A stretch of 64,000 nt of DNA from assembly GCA_031216445.1 (NCBI GenBank), contig CM062219.1, positions 22,350,001 through 22,414,000 of the forward strand, read 5' to 3'. This document shows, in pieces, positions 1 through 10,549 of this stretch. The notes under the pieces are model-generated. The model saw only the letters and a list, made by a program, of their open reading frames with translations, had not been told where the DNA came from and searched no databases. Every line of letters starts with the position of its first letter. Position 1 is the stretch's first letter. Origin of the DNA: Lateolabrax maculatus (Eukaryota; Chordata; Actinopteri; Acropomatiformes; Lateolabracidae). Both the position numbers and the translations under genes were made by a program.

Positions 1-440
1 TTCTTCCTCCATTGAACACAGATCTGCTGCACCTCCTGCACACACACACAAGTTAGGAGACAAATATTTGACAAAGCATACAGTTTATAGTAAAACTACA
101 TGTATATACAACAGGTGTAAACGGATAGTTTTGACACAATAAAACTCTATAATCCTTGTCATGCTCTAGGGCAGCTGTCACATGTCCCTGTGTAGCACTG
201 ACAAGAACTTGGCATGGGGATTTTACTTTCTTAAGTTTTCTTAAGATATACAGCTGTTTCTGAGCTTTCTTAACCAGGGTGGAGATGTGAGATGACCATG
301 GGAGGTTCTGTGTGATGTTAATTCCCAGGAACCTAAAATGTTTCACCTGCTCCACCTCAGCTCCATTTATGTAGACAGGAGTGTGTGTCTTTGCCTTCTT
401 TTAATGATCAGCTCCTTGGTTTTCAGCATTCTGATGTAAG
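1..440 (-). mobile_element. CR1/Rex1-like LINE fragment, end of reverse transcriptase
   Basis: Read on the minus strand, this encodes the end of a LINE reverse transcriptase. It contains a KTKELI-like motif, then FRFLGINIT and a lysine-rich LVKKAQKQLYILRKLKK stretch, which follow the catalytic palm in fish CR1/Rex1-type elements. The frame then decays into stops and the fragment runs off the left edge, so its true 3' end is not visible. It is a dead 5'-truncated copy. The family name rests on remembered motif patterns; the jockey/CR1 group is safer than the exact family. Confidence 0.75.
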
Positions 441-817
441 TATGTATGTACTGTATGTAGTATGCTTCAATAACAACTAGTCTACAGAACAAGATATGGA
501 CATTAAATATAATTTGGAGGAATGGGTACTAATGGAGCAGCGAGTTGTGGTTTGTGCGAACCAGAACATATCCATCATCAGTTTAAACAGAAACAGGATA
601 GATGCTAAAGTTGGCTCTTGTGTACTGTCACATCTGATGAACGCTTCATATATGAAAGATCAAATGTTTATAACATGTAGAAAATTACATAAATCCACTA
701 GGCTGTGCAGTTGATGATCCAGATTATCTCATCTGGGTCTTTTGAAGCGTTTACATTTACATAGACAAACAGATTCAGTATTTATCTGAACGTAACACAC
801 TCTGCAATCAAATAATT
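441..817. other. No recognisable gene
   Basis: The sequence is AT-rich. A 72-codon open frame at 496-714 resembles nothing I know and has no splice or promoter context. It is probably decayed repeat or unique spacer. Confidence 0.5.
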
Positions 818-1205
818 TTAGCCATGTAGATGCAATCCTTTAAAATATTGTCCAAATGCTGTCCAAGGCAGAGGCAAATTGCAAAATTGTATGGATATTT
901 TGAGATTCATTATTTGGTGACATGACCCGCACGTCGAGAGCGGCTTGATCCATGATGTGCAGCCAGGTCTCTGTAAAGACTTGTGCACAGTGTCTGATTT
1001 CCTGTTGCTTGGCCAGCCTGTCTCCCATTTTGTCCATTCCGCCATTCCGCGACCGGACATAGCCAGGATCTGCCTTAGGTCCAAGCTGGGTTTGCTTAGC
1101 TTAATTCCCTCTCTCTTCCCTCTGCTCCTGGAATCCCACACTTCATTTTCCAATGCCTATGAGTGTAATACTGCCATAGGTAATACGTTTCAGAAATAAA
1201 GCCTT
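818..1205 (-). mobile_element. LINE endonuclease N-terminal fragment, inverted
   Basis: On the minus strand, two overlapping frames carry pieces of a LINE apurinic-type endonuclease start. One has LSKPSLDLRQILAMSGRG. The other has QVFTETWLH, the conserved block of these endonucleases. A frameshift separates the two. It lies head to head with the plus-strand LINE at 1543-2762, with a BEL LTR piece between them. The two could be halves of one family copy rearranged around the LTR. The fragment is not functional. Confidence 0.65.
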
Positions 1206-1221
1206 TCATCCCAGTCAACTT

Positions 1222-1542
1222 GGCGCAACCTCAGCCAGAGTACCTGAGAAAGGCAGAGCGAGTGTTTCCAGGCTGAACAGATCGGCGGTGATTTTTACAC
1301 GTTGTGTGTAAATTAAACTGCAAGCGTCACCTTATTTATCACTACAATTTGTTCATAATTATGTTAATTCCATTCTGGTTTCGAAAATAGCCTACAATAT
1401 ATACGGTTCATTAAGAGACTGTTTACAGTAATTGCAGTGTTATGTTATCAGCGTGACCTCTAGTTTAGTAGTAGCATTAAGATATTCTCTTCTGAATGTA
1501 TTCCAAGTTGTTTAAACGGGTGCTGTGACTGTCCAGTTATGT
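1222..1542 (+). repeat. Left BEL/Pao LTR fragment
   Basis: This stretch repeats in the same orientation at 11441-11797, starting GGCGCAACCTCAGCCAGAG and ending CTGTCCAGTTATGT. The copies share most bases over about 320 positions. The right copy has two short extra segments, one of which supplies the first arm of a hairpin. The two copies flank BEL/Pao pol remnants, so I read them as the LTRs of one old element. This copy lacks its 5' end and is cut by the LINE that begins at 1543. Confidence 0.8.
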
Positions 1543-2762
1543 GACAGTGATCCTGCAACACTGTTCTCCTGATCTGGAATCATTTTTTATCAACTGCAAA
1601 CCTTTTTACTCCCCCTTCACTTCGTCATTCTGGTCAGTGTTTACATCCCACCGCAGGCCAATGTGCAGGAGGCCCAGCGCACGCTTGCCGACTAGATACT
1701 GTGCGTGGAGCGGACAAACCCTCTGTCTGAAAGGGGCTCAAACAGATCACCAATTACAAACCCAGAGCCCCCAACTCTGCTAACGACTTGCGCCTGGCCA
1801 ACAACCTGAACGAGTTCTACTGTCATTTCAAAAGACAGTGGGACAGTCCAGACACCAGCCCCAGCCCACCAGCTTCACCTCCCCCACACAGCAGGGGCCT
1901 GGGCCTCTCCACAACTGCACACCTCAGAGGCCATCTCCCCCTCCATAGTGACACCTCTCTAAATTATGGAGAGGGATGTTAATTCAACACTATTCAAGAG
2001 ACAGAACCCCCACAAAGCAGCCCGGCCAGACTCTCCATCCACCCTGAAGCACTGTTCTGACCAGCTGTCTCCGGTGTTCACGGATATCTTTAACACCTCA
2101 CTGGAGACATCCCACGTACCAGCCTGCTTCAATAATTCACCATCATCCCCATTCCAAAGAAACCAAGGGCCACAGGACTTAATGACCCGTCGCCCTGACC
2201 TCTGTGGTAATGAAGTCATTTGAGTGCCTTGTGCTGTCCCACCTCAAATCCATCACAGACCAACTGCTGGACCCCCTGCAGTGCGCCTACAGGTCCAACA
2301 GTTCTGTAAATGATGCTGTTAACTTGGCCCTCCACATCATCCTCCAGCATCTGGACTCTGCAGGAACCTACGCCAGGATCCTGTTTGTGGATTTCAGCTC
2401 TCCCTTCAATGCCATTATCCCAGCTCTGCTGCACGACAAACTCTCCCAGCTGAGTGTGCATGACTCCACCTGCAGGTGGATCACAGACTTCCTGTCTGAC
2501 AGGAAGCAGCACGTGAAGCCGTGAAACATGTCTCTGACTCCCGGACCATCAGCACCGGTTCCCCTCAAGGCTGCGTTCTTTCCCCTCTACTCTTCTCCCT
2601 GTACACCAACAGCTGCACCTCCAGTCTCCAGTCTGTCAAGCTCCTGAGGTTTGCGGACAATGGATGAGTCTGCCTACAGATGGGAGATTGACCATCTGGT
2701 GACCTAGGGTCTGGTCAGTTTTCTCCAGTGTCCATCCAGTGAGAGTAACTGCCTTCATTTAT
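1543..2762 (+). mobile_element. Rex1/CR1-like LINE with internal deletion, EN to RT
   Basis: The plus strand encodes pieces of a LINE polyprotein in shifting frames. First comes endonuclease sequence near 1560-1680, then a linker (LNEFYCHFKRQWDSP). Reverse transcriptase follows: SHLKSITDQLLDPLQCAYR, ARILFVDFSSPFNAI, and a decayed STGSPQGC...FAD palm near 2560-2660. The catalytic FADD is broken by a frameshift and a stop, and part of the region between endonuclease and RT is missing. It interrupts the left BEL LTR and probably replaced that element's gag. It is dead. Confidence 0.8.
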
Positions 2763-2764
2763 CA

Positions 2765-3600
2765 TCCCTCACCCCCTCCAAAGAGCTGCATCAACATGTA
2801 GAGAGACTGTGGCAGCTTGATACAAGACCCTTCAGAAACAGCAAAGAGGTGGTCCGCTCTGTTGAGGACAAAGCAGCCATCGAACAACTGGAGCAAAAGA
2901 CTGTCCGTGTTACAGTTGACGGCGTGTCCTGCTACACTACCCCACTCCTGCGTAAACGGAATACCCCATTCTACATGCACCTCCCACTGCTTTGATGACA
3001 CTCTTCAGAGCCAATGAGCACCTTCTCTCTAACTACCCAGAGCAAGCTGCAGGGTACAATGATGATACCCATGAGTTGGTGAAAGCTGGATATGTAGTGA
3101 AGATCAATGCTGAGGAGGTGAACAAGTCAGAGGAGTCGTGGTTTATCCCCCACCATCTTGTTTGCCATAATGGTAAGGCCAAAGTAGTCTACAACTGCTC
3201 ATTCACCTAACAACATGTGTCCCTTAACAACAACCTGCTCCCTGGGCCTACCCTGGGTTCATCACTGCTTGGCGTGTTGCTAAGGTTCAGGGAACATGCT
3301 GTTGCAATCAGCGGAGACATTCGGGGCATTTTTCATCAGGTGTGTCTTTGCGTCCTATGACGTGACAGGGAGAAAGATCGTATCCCAGAAGTCTACAGCC
3401 TCAGGATCAGGCCAGACATCTCATTGACAACATGAGAGCAATCCTCGCCAGTGGGGGCTTTGAAGTCAGACAACGTGCCTGATGTTATCAACCACATCCC
3501 AAGAGAAGCCAAATCGGCACGATATGAGCTATGGTTTACCGCTAACAAGACAGAGTCTACACTCGGCCTCCTGTGGTCTTGCCGCTCCAACACACTGGGA
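2765..3600 (+). pseudogene. BEL/Pao pol remnant: RT N-terminal half
   Basis: Frames here match the BEL/Pao pol order. A conserved block LWQLDTRPFRNSKEV lies near 2810-2850, then a region ending LVCHNGKAKVVYNCSF (frame 2992-3210). Next come LLPGPTLGSSLLGVLLRF and AISGDIRG.FHQV near 3235-3340, the start of the RT fingers and palm. A later block near 3420-3590 has NMRAILASGGFEV. Stops and frameshifts separate the blocks, and the YVDD palm is absent. RNase H is replaced by inserted sequence from about 3601. Family assignment is strong; the copy is dead. Confidence 0.85.
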
Positions 3601-5169
3601 TAAAAACATTAGTTCTGTAAGGGAAATTCTTTTTAAAATGATGTGTTTTCCAATAAGATTACATTTATCCACCGTTATATTATAAATGATAAGTTGTTGT
3701 GAAACTAATGACAAGAAAACTTATCGTAACAGAGTTAAACTTGGAAGGCCCTCTTCTTGTGTTAGAATAACTAGGTTTTTCCGGCCACCGCTGTACTGTT
3801 GTCCTCCTCGGCCACCATAATCCCCTTTTACACAGGCACTGCTACCCTGAAACTATGCAGTCATTTTCCGGTCACGGTATATGTGTGAACGCAAATGTCA
3901 ATGTCAGTCAGAGCGGACTTTAACTGGCCAGCTCCCGAGTACAAGTCCGGATGAGCCATGTGTGAATACAGCAGGTAATTGTCCGACAATTCACGCAAGT
4001 GAGTGAGTGTGTTGGCTTCCAGCAGTCAGCTGCTGTCATCCACAGGTGCTGTGTTTTAGAAATGCGGCTGCACTGATAGCTAAAATCTGCCTAGTTTTGA
4101 CTAGGAAATTCGGATAGTTGGCGGTCGCCATCTTGGTTTTTGCTGATTGGTGGTGGTGTGGTAACGACTTGTCAATCACACGGTAGCCCCTCCCTATGCT
4201 AGTGCTGCTTTATCGTTTATTTTCATCTAAATATGACCATAATTTACAAATGAACATCGTGCTGTACCGAAGACGACTCAAAACTAGCGATTGAGATCAT
4301 TAACTCAATCGAAGAAATGTTTACTGAGGCAATAAATCAAGTGAGAAGTTGGGGCATTTTCTCATTGACCTCAATACAATCTTGTCTTTGCAGCAAGTGG
4401 AGTCGCCCTCTGTTGGTCACAGTAGAGAGTACAGGTTTAAGGCATTCCACATTGGCTTCACTTTTCTGCTTACAGCGTTGGAGGTTATGTTAATTTTTAT
4501 GGAAGTTGTTCAGTGGCACATAAAGCAAATATCGGGGTATTCAGAAGTTTGGATTTTTCCAGCTCTGTTGGGCCCATAGAGCATGCACACTAGAGTTTCC
4601 TTTACCACCGCCTCTCAACTGCTCAGTCTCAGGCTCACCTACATGAACTACAGGCTGCCTGCTCGTAGCAGCGCTATGCGTATATGATCTGCTAGCTCAT
4701 AGTAACCGCAGCAGCTAGTCTGTGGAGGCAGCGGCTTGGTGTATATTATAATGTTAACATCAGGCTTTGTCCCATGTGTAAGTAAATAGCCCTCAACTAA
4801 TTATACTGCGTAGTATTCTGTCATGCCCGGTATTAGCGCTGCTAGCTACTAGCCGACAGCCTGTAGATTGGAAACAGACTTGATACATCCATGGTACATA
4901 CTCTACAACTTACAGCCCACGGATGTAATACAAGTAATAAAGCGATGAGTTACAGCCCGTTTATCCGTTATTACAGCCAGTCATATGAGCGTGCCAGGTG
5001 GCGCAGTTGAGGGCTGTGCTGTTGGTCTGATGCGCATTCATGATGCCGAAGAAATAACTCTGGCATCAGCTATTACTGAATTTTACATTTTTAAGGACCT
5101 TATGATTTAAACAAGGGCTATTAAAATGTTTGAACTGGGAATTGATGTACCTCAAAAAAAAAAAAAAAA
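3601..5169. repeat. Inserted non-coding repeat mosaic ending in poly-A
   Basis: This segment interrupts the BEL pol remnant and has no credible coding frame. Around 4320-4500 is a sequence I recognise as a common teleost dispersed repeat, with a conserved core CAAGTGGAGTCGCCCTCTG and a following TTGGCTTCACTTTTC. Its class is unsettled. A 16-base A run at 5154-5169 could mark the 3' end of a retroposed piece. I could not find flanking duplications that define the insertion. Confidence 0.5.
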
Positions 5170-5434
5170 TGACATCACTCCAGCAAGCATCGAAGGTATC
5201 AGTCCCACAGAGATCACCGGGAAATCCAGTCCAGGTCTCCACAGGGGTTCCATTCTGCTGCCGCATCTCTCCAAAACTGAGAAGCCAATCCTAGCAGCCA
5301 ACCTCAAGCCAGCCAACAAGAGCCTCTCTTTGCCACAGAGGGAGACTAATTTCCCAAACTTGGTTGCTTATCACAGACTGTAAAGCAGATGCTTAATACA
5401 CAAAAGTGAAAACTGTGGAAACACTGGGTGTACC
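5170..5434 (+). repeat. Unresolved segment left of the Gypsy element, probably ERV-related
   Basis: A short open frame (5126-5383) rich in Ser, Pro and Lys is not recognised. The last bases before the Gypsy LTR are continuous with the sequence after the right LTR once the element and one GTACC duplication are set aside, so this is the target of the Gypsy insertion. The sequence after the right LTR is retroviral-type integrase, so at least the end of this segment probably belongs to the same retroviral remnant. Confidence 0.45.
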
Positions 5435-5705
5435 TGTGGTAACTTCAGTTTGAAAAGAACCACTCGACAATGTCTTTTGGCCGTAGTTTTACTTTATATA
5501 AGGACGGCAAAATAAGCATTACATACAGAACTCGGGAAATCTGTATACATCTCTGTCGGTCGGAGGTCAAAGCTAACAACTACACACGGGGTGGGAGAGA
5601 CCTTCAAAATACATGCAACATATGCAACACTGACCCCTAGTGGGCGCATGGCTCTTGTGCTCTTATTATGAAAAAGAGTAACTTAATAATGTTCACATCA
5701 CAACA
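5435..5705 (-). repeat. 3' LTR of the Gypsy element
   Basis: A 271-bp LTR that on the plus strand begins TGTGGTAACT and ends CATCACAACA. The minus-strand reading starts TGTTGTGATG and carries a TATATAAAG box near 5490-5500. It is nearly identical to the other LTR, differing by a few substitutions and a short indel. Confidence 0.95.
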
Positions 5706-5718
5706 CTTCTCCCCCTTT
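5706..5718 (-). promoter_or_regulatory. Polypurine tract of the Gypsy element
   Basis: On the minus strand the bases directly before the 3' LTR read AAAGGGGGAGAAG. This is the purine-rich primer expected for plus-strand DNA synthesis. Confidence 0.85.
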
Positions 5719-5881
5719 AAATTCCAACATTCCCCCAAAATGTAAATTAACTAGGAGAAACCAACAGTGGTGTTTTTAGCTGGCATACACCCAAAACTTA
5801 AACTATTGTCCCAACAACTGTAAACACAAACAACTGGAAAACATGACAGCTTTAACATTCAGTCTCACTTAAGCTGTTCAA

Positions 5882-6310
5882 TCAAACATTCAGTCTGTCT
5901 GGAGGTTTGCAAGTGCGCTGTGACCTTCGCACTAACCCCGGTGAACCAGCACTCCCTGCTGGTGTTTTGGGTGGATCTGGTGTAGGGAAACTGAGAGGGG
6001 TCTGGATGTCGGTGTGAGAGTGTTCATCCTCTCTGGAAGACCCAGAAGCCTCTGCCTGTCTCTCTGTCTCTTGTGGACCCACCTCCACAGTTGTTGGTCT
6101 CACCACTGGAAACTCAGCGGCACTGTCTGTCTCCAAACCCGTATCATGCCGCAGGCGCACATGATCCTGATGTCTGCGGAACATACGTCCATCAGTCAGC
6201 TTGACAACATAGGAGACTGGCCCCCTTTGCTTGAGAATAATCCCAGGTAGCCACTTCTGGTTGCTATTGCTGCTGAAGTTCCTCACATAGACACAGTCAT
6301 CTGGTTTCAA
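5882..6310 (-). pseudogene. Gypsy integrase C-terminal region
   Basis: An open frame of 142 codons follows the integrase core. It starts near KPDDCVYVRNF and contains LPGIILKQRGPVSYVVKL and FRRHQDHVRLR, the small beta-barrel typical of the Gypsy integrase C terminus. A low-complexity Ser/Pro/Thr tail follows. It is out of frame with the upstream core frame at 6318-6707. There is no envelope gene behind it. Confidence 0.8.
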
Positions 6311-6317
6311 GTGTCTC

Positions 6318-7099
6318 TCACGTGCATGTTGATGATGTCTTTCTTTCTATTTTTCCAGCTTTCCCTCCCCTTTTGCCTTCATGTCTGGACGCAGCAGGTC
6401 CAGTCTCGACTTGTGGCGTGAGGCGGTATTTAAACAGGAACCGTGAAAGCTGAGTGCTGAGCGAATCTCCTGTCATCCGCTTCAGGCCCTCCTTCACTGT
6501 CTGAACAGCCCGCTCTGCTAACCCATTTGAGGCTGGGTGGAAAGGAGCTGTCCGTATGTGATGAATGCCATTCTGCTGCATGAACTCACTGAACAGCTCG
6601 CTGGTGAATGTCGGGCCTTTATCAGTGACCAGTTTGTCAGGCAACCCGTGGACTGCAAAAACTTGCCTGAGTTTGTCAATGGTTGTGGGGGCTGTGATGT
6701 TGCTCATGATGTGGGTCCCTATCCATTATCCACCATTATAAGAAACATTTGCCCCTTAAAAGGACCAGCAAAGTCCACATGCAGCCTAGACCAGGGGCAG
6801 TCTGGCCACTCCCATGGGTGCAAGGGAGCAGGTTGAGGCATGTTCTGATTGGTTTGACACTGTGTGCACAATTTCACCTTGTTCTCCAGATCTTGATCCA
6901 GTCTCGGCCACCAGACATAGGATCTTGCAAGGCTTTTTATCCGAGATACACCTGGATGAGTCTCGTGTAATTCTTCCATAATCTGTGCACGGCCTGGGGG
7001 AGGCACGATGACCCTCGCACCCCAGAAGATGCAGCCATCCTGCAGACTCAGTTCTGTTTTGTGTTTAGCATAAGGCCTCAACTCCTCTCCTTCCACCAC
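6318..7099 (-). pseudogene. Gypsy integrase zinc-binding and catalytic core
   Basis: Two frames together cover the integrase. The frame at 6719-7099 has the HHCC zinc-binding region (HETHPGVSRIKSLARSYVWW, then CTQC) and the first catalytic Asp in RLHVDFAGPF, and stops at MVDNG. The frame at 6318-6707 resumes in FAVHGLPDKLVTDKGPTF, with the second Asp; the usual Asn after it is Lys. The catalytic Glu lies in NGLAERAVQTVKEG. A stop with frameshift near 6720 and a deletion near 6420 make it inactive. Confidence 0.85.
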
Positions 7100-7592
7100 A
7101 CTGGGCCAGCCCTGTAAAAGGACAGAGGTCCCTCTCTGTCCACTGCTTTATGCAGGATGCTTTTACAGGTGTCTCTGCCAGCCTCTCCAATGAAAAAACA
7201 GTCTCTGGAGGTACATATGTAACAGTAGGTTTTTCAGGTAATGGTAGTTGACTCAGCGCATCAGCGTTTGCATTATCCTTACCCGCTCTGTACACTATAG
7301 TGTACTGGTAGGCTGACAGTGTGAGCGCCCAGCACTGTGTCCTGGCTGATGTTAGCGGCGGGATGCACTTGGTCTCACTGAACAGGCTCATCAGTGGTTT
7401 ATGGTCTGTATAGATTTTAAATGCACGGCCATAGAGGTACTGATGAAAGCGCTTCACAGCAAAAACGATGGCTAGGCCCTCTTTGTCCAGCTGCGAATAT
7501 CCCTTCTCTGCTGCTGTCAGCGTAAGTGAAACAAAGCCAACTGGCTTCTCTAACCCATCTTCCATAACATGTGAAAGGACTGCCCCAGCCAT
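7065..7592 (-). pseudogene. Gypsy RNase H domain
   Basis: A 175-codon open frame with RNase H motifs: an N-terminal strand of the domain, EKGYSQLDKEGLAIVFAVKR, YTDHKPLMSLF and DNANADALSQLP. These are standard for the tether and RNase H of Ty3/Gypsy pol. It overlaps the preceding RT frame in a different register, so a frameshift lies near 7590. Another near 7100 breaks the link to integrase. Confidence 0.85.
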
Positions 7593-8663
7593 ATGGTGAA
7601 GCGTCGCATGAAAGGGTTATCTCCTTATCTGGGTCATAGTGAACAAGGAGTGTCGCTGAATGGAGGAGCTTTTTCACTTCCTTAAAAGCTCCCTCCTGCT
7701 CCTCACACCACTGCCACTGAGTGTCGTTGTGAAGCAGCTTGTACAGTGGGGCCAAAACCTTTGAGAGATCAGGCAGGAATTTGCCATAATAATTCACCAT
7801 GCCCAAAAATGATCTAAGTTCAGTGACACACTTTGGGCTCGGGGCCTCCTTAATAGCTCTCACCTTATCTTCCACTGGACAGAGCCCCTCGGCTGTGATC
7901 TTGTGTCCCAGGTAGGTCACACTTGGTGCTAGAAACACACATTTGCTGCGCTTTAATTGCAGCCCTGCATCTGAGAACCTCTTCAGCACCTGTTCCAAGT
8001 TGGCCAGATGCTCCGCCTCCATGGCTCCTGTGATCAAAATATCGTCCAGGTAGACTGCTACATGTGAAATCCCCTGCAGCAGAGTGTCCATTGTTCGCTG
8101 GAAAATGGCGGGACTAGACACCACTCCAAACACCAGGCGACTGTACTTGAATAATCCCTTGTGTGTATTGATTGTAACGTACTCTTTTGACTCCTCATCA
8201 AGCAGCAGCTGTTGGTACGCCTGGCTCATGTCAAGCTTCGTGAATAGCTTCCCTCCTGCCAGGGTTGCAAACAGGTCATGTATGCGTGGCAACGGATACT
8301 CCTCCAGCTTGGCTTGGAGACCTGATTCACCGTGAGCTTATAGTGCCCGCATATCCGTGCCATTTTGTCCTCTTTCAAAACTGGAACAATGGGCGCCGCC
8401 CATTTTGAAAACTGGACTGGCTCGATGATACCCAGTTTCTGCAACCGCTCCAGCTCTTCCTCAACTTTGCCCTTCATTGCATAGGGCACTGACCTGGGCT
8501 TGAAAAACCGAGGCGTGGCCTCAGGGTCGACATGGAGCTTAACTGTCACGTCCTTCAGTGTGCCCAGTTCATCCCTGAACACATCACTGTACTGCTTCAG
8601 AATGTACTCTGTTGTGCGCACATACTTTATGTCATGCCAGTTGAGTCGAATTTTTGAAGGCAA
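7417..8663 (-). pseudogene. Gypsy reverse transcriptase, frameshifted
   Basis: Two frames cover the RT. The frame at 8226-8663 holds fingers motifs (LHVDPEATPRFFKPRSVPYA, LERLQKLGIIEPVQFSKWAA). The frame at 7417-8292 holds FTKLDMSQAYQQLLLDEES, LFKYSRLVFGVVSSPAIFQR and the catalytic AVYLDDILITG with intact YLDD (residues 81-84). The thumb continues through LRSFLGMVNYYGKFLPDLS. The frames join by a frameshift near 8300. Catalytic residues are kept, but the reading frame is lost. Confidence 0.9.
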
Positions 8664-8697
8664 TCACGGCCCAAAAGACTGGGCCCTCTGCCTTTAG

Positions 8698-9440
8698 CTA
8701 CCACCAACCTGGCTTCAGGTTCACTCCTAAGTGAGGAATGGGCTGCCCTGTGTAGGTCCTGAGTCTGAACTTTGATTGTCTGAGAGGAGGCAGGTTAGAC
8801 CCCCATGTTCTCCTGTATGTCTCCTCACGGATGACGGATGCAGTAGCTCCTGAATCAATCTCAAACGTAATGTCCTGCCCTCTGACATTGACTGTGGCAT
8901 AATAGGGTTCAGGTGGTTCCTCGACCGTTTCCACCCCAAACATGTTAAAAGAACACACACCCTCTTCGTCTAGGTGGTGAGTGGTTGCCTGAGCCTGATG
9001 CGTTTTTCCTAACCCAGGCTTCCCCTTCCCCTTTGAACTTCTGCACTTTTTAGCTAAGTGGCCCTTTTTACTACAAGCATGGCAGACATCTCGTAGTAAA
9101 ATCTTTAAATTCGCAATGATTTGCATAGTGTGCCCCCCCACACACACAGAAAACACCCGTTTGGCATGCTTAACAGTCTCTCTCTTGACTTGGTGCACTG
9201 CTACGGTCTGTGCTCCTTCATTTCCTTTCTGAATGTCTTTGGCATTACTAGCAGCCATCTCCATACCTTGGGAAATCTCCGGGGCTTTCTTGAAAGTCAG
9301 TGGTGGGGTTTCCCCCAGCAAGCAGCGCTGTATAGCATCATTACTAATGCCGCACACCAGTCTGTCACGGAGCATATCATCTAACACTGTCCCGAAATCA
9401 CAATGCTCTGACAGCTGCCGTAACTCAGCTACGAAGTTGG
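8698..9440 (-). pseudogene. Truncated Gypsy gag with zinc knuckle, and protease
   Basis: The main open frame runs 9387-8698, and matching sequence extends in frame to about 9440. It starts mid-gag (MLRDRLVCGI, typical of the end of the capsid region). A CCHC knuckle CHACSKKGHLAKKC lies at residues 102-115, followed by a basic linker. The retropepsin motif FEIDSGATASVI places the catalytic Asp near residue 178. The first part of gag is missing: sequence beyond 9440 passes directly into an A-rich tract. The frame ends early by a shift near 8700. Confidence 0.85.
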
Positions 9441-9493
9441 CTAAAAAGTGACGGCACGTCCAAAAAAAAAAAACAAAAAAAAAACAAGTTTAT

Positions 9494-9504
9494 CCTCGTC
9501 GCCA
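9494..9504 (-). promoter_or_regulatory. Primer-binding site complementary to tRNA-Ser
   Basis: Six bases inside the 5' LTR, the minus strand reads TGGCGACGAGG. This is complementary to the 3' end of vertebrate tRNA-Ser(GCT), whose acceptor stem plus tail ends CCTCGTCGCCA. The tRNA end is recalled from general knowledge; the site itself is read directly. Confidence 0.8.
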
Positions 9505-9510
9505 AAAATA

Positions 9511-9779
9511 TGTGGTAACTTCAGCTTGAAAAGAACCACTCGACAATGTCTTGGCTGTAGTTTTACTTTATATAAGGACGGCAAAATAAGCATTACATAC
9601 AGAACTCGGGAAATCTGTATACATCTCTGTCGGTCGGAGGTCAAAGCTAACTACTACACACGGGGCGGGAGAGACCTTCAAAATACATGCAAAATATGTA
9701 ACACTGACCCCTAGTGGGCACATGGCTCTTGTGCTCTTATTATGAAAAAGAGTAACTTAATAATGTTCACATCACAACA
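9511..9779 (-). repeat. 5' LTR of the Gypsy element
   Basis: A 269-bp LTR, nearly identical to 5435-5705, with the same ends. The duplication GTACC follows directly at 9780-9784. Confidence 0.95.
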
Positions 9780-9784
9780 GTACC

Positions 9785-10545
9785 TTTTGTTAATAACATG
9801 TGGTTTGGCCCAAATGGTCCCCAAATGGGAGCGACCATGTGTCAAAAGGAGGCATGGGGGAAACAGCTAACAGACAAGGCTTCACATAAGGCTTCTACTC
9901 ACAAAAAATTTGTTCAAAGTTTGTCTCAGGAACAATGCTGGCAGAGGACAGCCGATGCAGCAAACCAGCCATCTTACCCCAGATGCTCCTTTTGATCACC
10001 TAATAATGGATTTTGTTGAACTTTCTCCATGTGAGGGAAAGAAATGTTGTTTGGTGATTGTTGACATGTTTTCTAAATGGGTTGTTTTTCCTACAGGGAA
10101 AGCAGATGCAGCAGCAGTAGCAAAGGTGCTACTGACAGAACTTGCACCCCAATGGGGAATCCCTAGGAAACTGTCTAGTGACAACGGCACACACTTTGTT
10201 AATAATGCATTCAAACAGTTGTCAGATTACTTGGGAATTGATTTAAAAACACACTGTGCCTACCGCGCCAAAAGCAGAGGAGCAATGGAGCATGAAAATT
10301 ATAAAAACAAACTCAACAAAGTGTTTGAAGAAACAGGACTCAGTTCAGTTAAAGCACTACCTCTGGTGCTTATGAGCATGAGGGGGTGGGAAAAATCCAG
10401 AAAAGGATTATCCTCATTTGATGTCATCATGGGGAGACCCATTAACAAAGGGATGTCCTCACCAGAGCAGGGATGATGCAATGCTGAACTACTGCATTAA
10501 CCTCTCCAATTCTCTAAGGACTATACACACACAGTACCTACCAGT
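9785..10545 (+). pseudogene. Endogenous retrovirus-type integrase fragment
   Basis: The open frame at 9910-10476 is a retroviral-class integrase core, distinct from both the Gypsy and BEL integrases nearby. The catalytic Asp lies in LIMDFVELSP (residue 34), the second in SSDNGTHFVN (residue 91), and the Glu at residue 127, giving the D(35)E spacing. A zinc-binding stretch lies just upstream in a decayed frame (9830-9910). No gag, RT, envelope or LTR is recognisable nearby. It is an old isolated fragment, interrupted upstream by the Gypsy insertion and embedded in BEL pol. Confidence 0.8.
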
Positions 10546-10549
10546 CTGA

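Larger units (their letters stand above)
5435..9779 (-). mobile_element. Complete-boundary Ty3/Gypsy retrotransposon, decayed coding
   Basis: A 4.35-kb element with direct LTRs at 5435-5705 and 9511-9779, flanked by a perfect 5-bp duplication GTACC (5430-5434 and 9780-9784). On the minus strand the order is LTR, primer-binding site, truncated gag, protease, RT, RNase H, integrase, purine tract, LTR. That order (integrase last) is the Ty3/Gypsy arrangement. Gag lacks its N-terminal domain, and at least five frameshifts or stops break pol, so the copy is non-autonomous. The proteins resemble the fish group usually labelled K02A2.6-like. The near-identical LTRs suggest a more recent insertion than the surrounding BEL element. 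Confidence 0.95.
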
